NCBI GenBank assembly: GCA_025360985.1
Contig: JANYBA010000005.1
Coordinates: forward strand, 1 to 10,185
Reading direction: 5' to 3'
DNA: 10,185 bases
Source: Gammaproteobacteria bacterium
GTDB lineage: Bacteria; Pseudomonadota; Gammaproteobacteria; Xanthomonadales; Xanthomonadaceae
Below are positions 9,078 through 10,185 of this stretch, piece by piece (the stretch's first letter is position 1; each line of letters starts with the position of its first letter). Under the pieces are notes generated by a model, which was given only the letters and a program-made list of their open reading frames with translations, ran no database searches and was not told the origin of the DNA. The translations under genes were made by a program, and so were the position numbers.

Positions 9078-10185
9078 ATGAGCATCGAAGTCAAAGTCCC
9101 CGTCCTGCCGGAATCCGTTTCCGACGCCACCATCGCCAGCTGGCACAAGAAGGCCGGCGACAGCGTGCGCCGCGACGAGAACCTGGTCGACCTCGAGACC
9201 GACAAGGTCGTGCTGGAAGTGCCCTCGCCGGTCGACGGCGTGATCAAGGAACTGAAGTTCAAGGCCGGCGATACGGTGACAAGTTCGCAGGTGATCGCGA
9301 TCATCGAGCCAGGAGCAGTCGCAGCAGCGCCCGCGCCGGTTGCTGCGGCTCCTGTAGCTGCCGCGCCTGCTGCGAAGTCGGCCGCGACTCCGGTCGCGAA
9401 TGAATTCGCTCCTACCAAAGCCGCGCCGGCACCGGCTGCGGCCAATACCGGTTTGCCGCCCGGCGCCGCCTTCTATGCCGCGCAAAACAACGTCAGCCCG
9501 GCCGACGTCGACGGCACCGGCCGCAAGGGCGCGGTGACCAAGGAAGACCTCGTCAACTACGTGAAGTCCGGTGGCGGCGCACGCCCGGAGAGTCGCGTGC
9601 CGATGACGCGCATCCGCCAGCGGATCGCCGAGCGGATGATGCAGTCGAAGAATTCTATCGCCATGCTCACCTCGTTCAATGAAGTGAACCTGGGCAAGGT
9701 CATGGCCATGCGCAAGGAACTCGGCGAGCCGTTCGAGAAGACCCATGGCATCAAGCTCGGCTTCATGAGCTTCTTCGCCAAGGCCGCCGCCAATGCGCTG
9801 GCCAAGCACCCGGTGGTCAATTCCTCGGTCGACGGCACCGACGTGATCTACCACGGTTACGCCGACATCTCGATCGCGGTCGCCACCGAAAAGGGCCTGG
9901 TCACGCCGGTGCTGCGCAACGTCGAGAACATGAGCTTCGCCGAGGTCGAGGGCGCCATCGCGGGCTACGCCAAGGCCGCGCGCGAAGGCGGCCTGAAGCT
10001 CGAGGACCTGCAGGGCGGCACCTTCACCATCACCAATGGCGGCACCTTTGGTTCCTTGATGTCCACCCCCATAGTAAATCCGCCGCAGTCGGCGATCCTG
10101 GGCATGCACGCCATCAAGGACCGGCCGATCGCCGAGAACGGCCAAGTCGTGGTCGCGCCGATGATGTACATCGCGCTGTCCTACG
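9078..10185 (+). CDS. sucB: Dihydrolipoyllysine succinyltransferase, E2 of 2-oxoglutarate dehydrogenase, 3' truncated
   Basis: The first 369 codons of E2o, which accepts the succinyl group on lipoate and passes it to CoA; it forms the core of the 2-oxoglutarate dehydrogenase complex. The lipoyl domain spans residues 1-77 with the lipoylated Lys43 in DLETDKVVLEV. An Ala/Pro linker follows (about 79-124) and carries a REP-like palindrome at 106-114. The peripheral-subunit-binding domain (about 125-162) ends in a normal GTGRKGAVTKEDLVNYV but starts with an unusual LPPGAAFYAAQ. The acyltransferase domain starts near 173. It includes AMLTSFNEVNLGKVMAMR (195-212), HGIKLGFMSFFAKA (223-236), FTITNGGTFGSLMSTP (316-331) and IVNPPQSAILGMHAIKDRP (332-350). 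The window stops at ALSY, just before the expected DHRxxDG motif, so the catalytic His and Asp cannot be seen. The ATG at 9078 matches family N-termini. It is cotranscribed with sucA. Confidence 0.95.
   Translation, partial: MSIEVKVPVLPESVSDATIASWHKKAGDSVRRDENLVDLETDKVVLEVPSPVDGVIKELKFKAGDTVTSSQVIAIIEPGAVAAAPAPVAAAPVAAAPAAKSAATPVANEFAPTKAAPAPAAANTGLPPGAAFYAAQNNVSPADVDGTGRKGAVTKEDLVNYVKSGGGARPESRVPMTRIRQRIAERMMQSKNSIAMLTSFNEVNLGKVMAMRKELGEPFEKTHGIKLGFMSFFAKAAANALAKHPVVNSSVDGTDVIYHGYADISIAVATEKGLVTPVLRNVENMSFAEVEGAIAGYAKAAREGGLKLEDLQGGTFTITNGGTFGSLMSTPIVNPPQSAILGMHAIKDRPIAENGQVVVAPMMYIALSY
9311..9353. repeat. Long imperfect inverted repeat in the sucB linker region
   Basis: AGGAGC (9311-9316) and CGCAGCA (9320-9326) are complementary to the continuous stretch TGCTGCGGCTCCT (9341-9353). 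This gives 13 base pairs with a 3-nt bulge and a 14-nt loop. It lies in the Ala/Pro linker codons, 40 bp before the REP-like palindrome. It may be a decayed REP unit or a by-product of GCN/CCN codon repetition. Confidence 0.4.
9393..9420 (-). repeat. REP-like palindromic element inside sucB, read in frame
   Basis: The core is GCGAAT (9396-9401), GA, ATTCGC (9404-9409), a perfect 6-bp inverted repeat. On the plus strand it is preceded by GTC and followed by TCCTACCAAAG. On the minus strand it reads GTAGGAGCG-AATTCATT-CGCGAC, the typical form of the short interspersed REP-like repeats that I associate with Xanthomonadales and Pseudomonas. It begins at a codon boundary and encodes VANEFAPTK (residues 106-114) in the SucB linker. 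Recognition is from memory of the family. Confidence 0.65.

Overview
The window is about 10.2 kb of GC-rich, densely coding gammaproteobacterial chromosome. Several features suggest the Xanthomonadales (Lysobacteraceae or Rhodanobacteraceae type). The N-terminus of SucA is of the form I associate with that group, the core TCA and purine genes look vertically inherited, and a palindrome in sucB matches the 'GTAGGAGCG...CGCGA' class of short REP-like repeats seen in Xanthomonadales and Pseudomonas. This placement comes from recognition, not from a search. I found no tRNA, rRNA, CRISPR array, insertion sequence or phage gene.

Layout, left to right. (1) Positions 1-1183, plus strand: the 3' end of a gene for a probable DUF2884/YggN-like periplasmic protein, then a small exported protein made largely of seven stacked GSGD repeats (DUF4097/DUF2807-like beta-helix). 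(2) Positions 1180-2577, minus strand: fumC, class II fumarase. It converges on the previous gene so tightly that the two stop codons overlap. (3) Positions 2578-2654: a 77-bp divergent promoter region whose ends form an 8-bp inverted repeat that includes both ribosome binding sites. (4) Positions 2655-6173, plus strand: purB, a roxA-like ribosomal oxygenase gene, and a gene fusing a GNAT acetyltransferase to a PLD-like domain. The gaps are 4 bp and then a 4-bp ATGA overlap, so this is probably one translationally coupled operon. (5) Positions 6205-10185, plus strand: sucA and the first 369 codons of sucB, preceded by a perfect TATAAT that overlaps the stop codon of the GNAT gene. The window ends just before the sucB catalytic His-Asp motif.

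The central genes meet around fumarate, 2-oxoglutarate and succinate. PurB releases fumarate and FumC hydrates it. RoxA-type oxygenases consume 2-oxoglutarate and release succinate, and SucA/SucB commit 2-oxoglutarate to succinyl-CoA. FumC and PurB are also members of the same superfamily, placed back to back.

No obviously new multi-gene system is visible. The items most worth a second look are an apparent REP element read in frame within the SucB linker, an atypical E3/E1-binding domain just downstream of it in SucB, the GNAT plus PLD-like fusion coupled to the oxygenase, and the exported GSGD-ladder protein.
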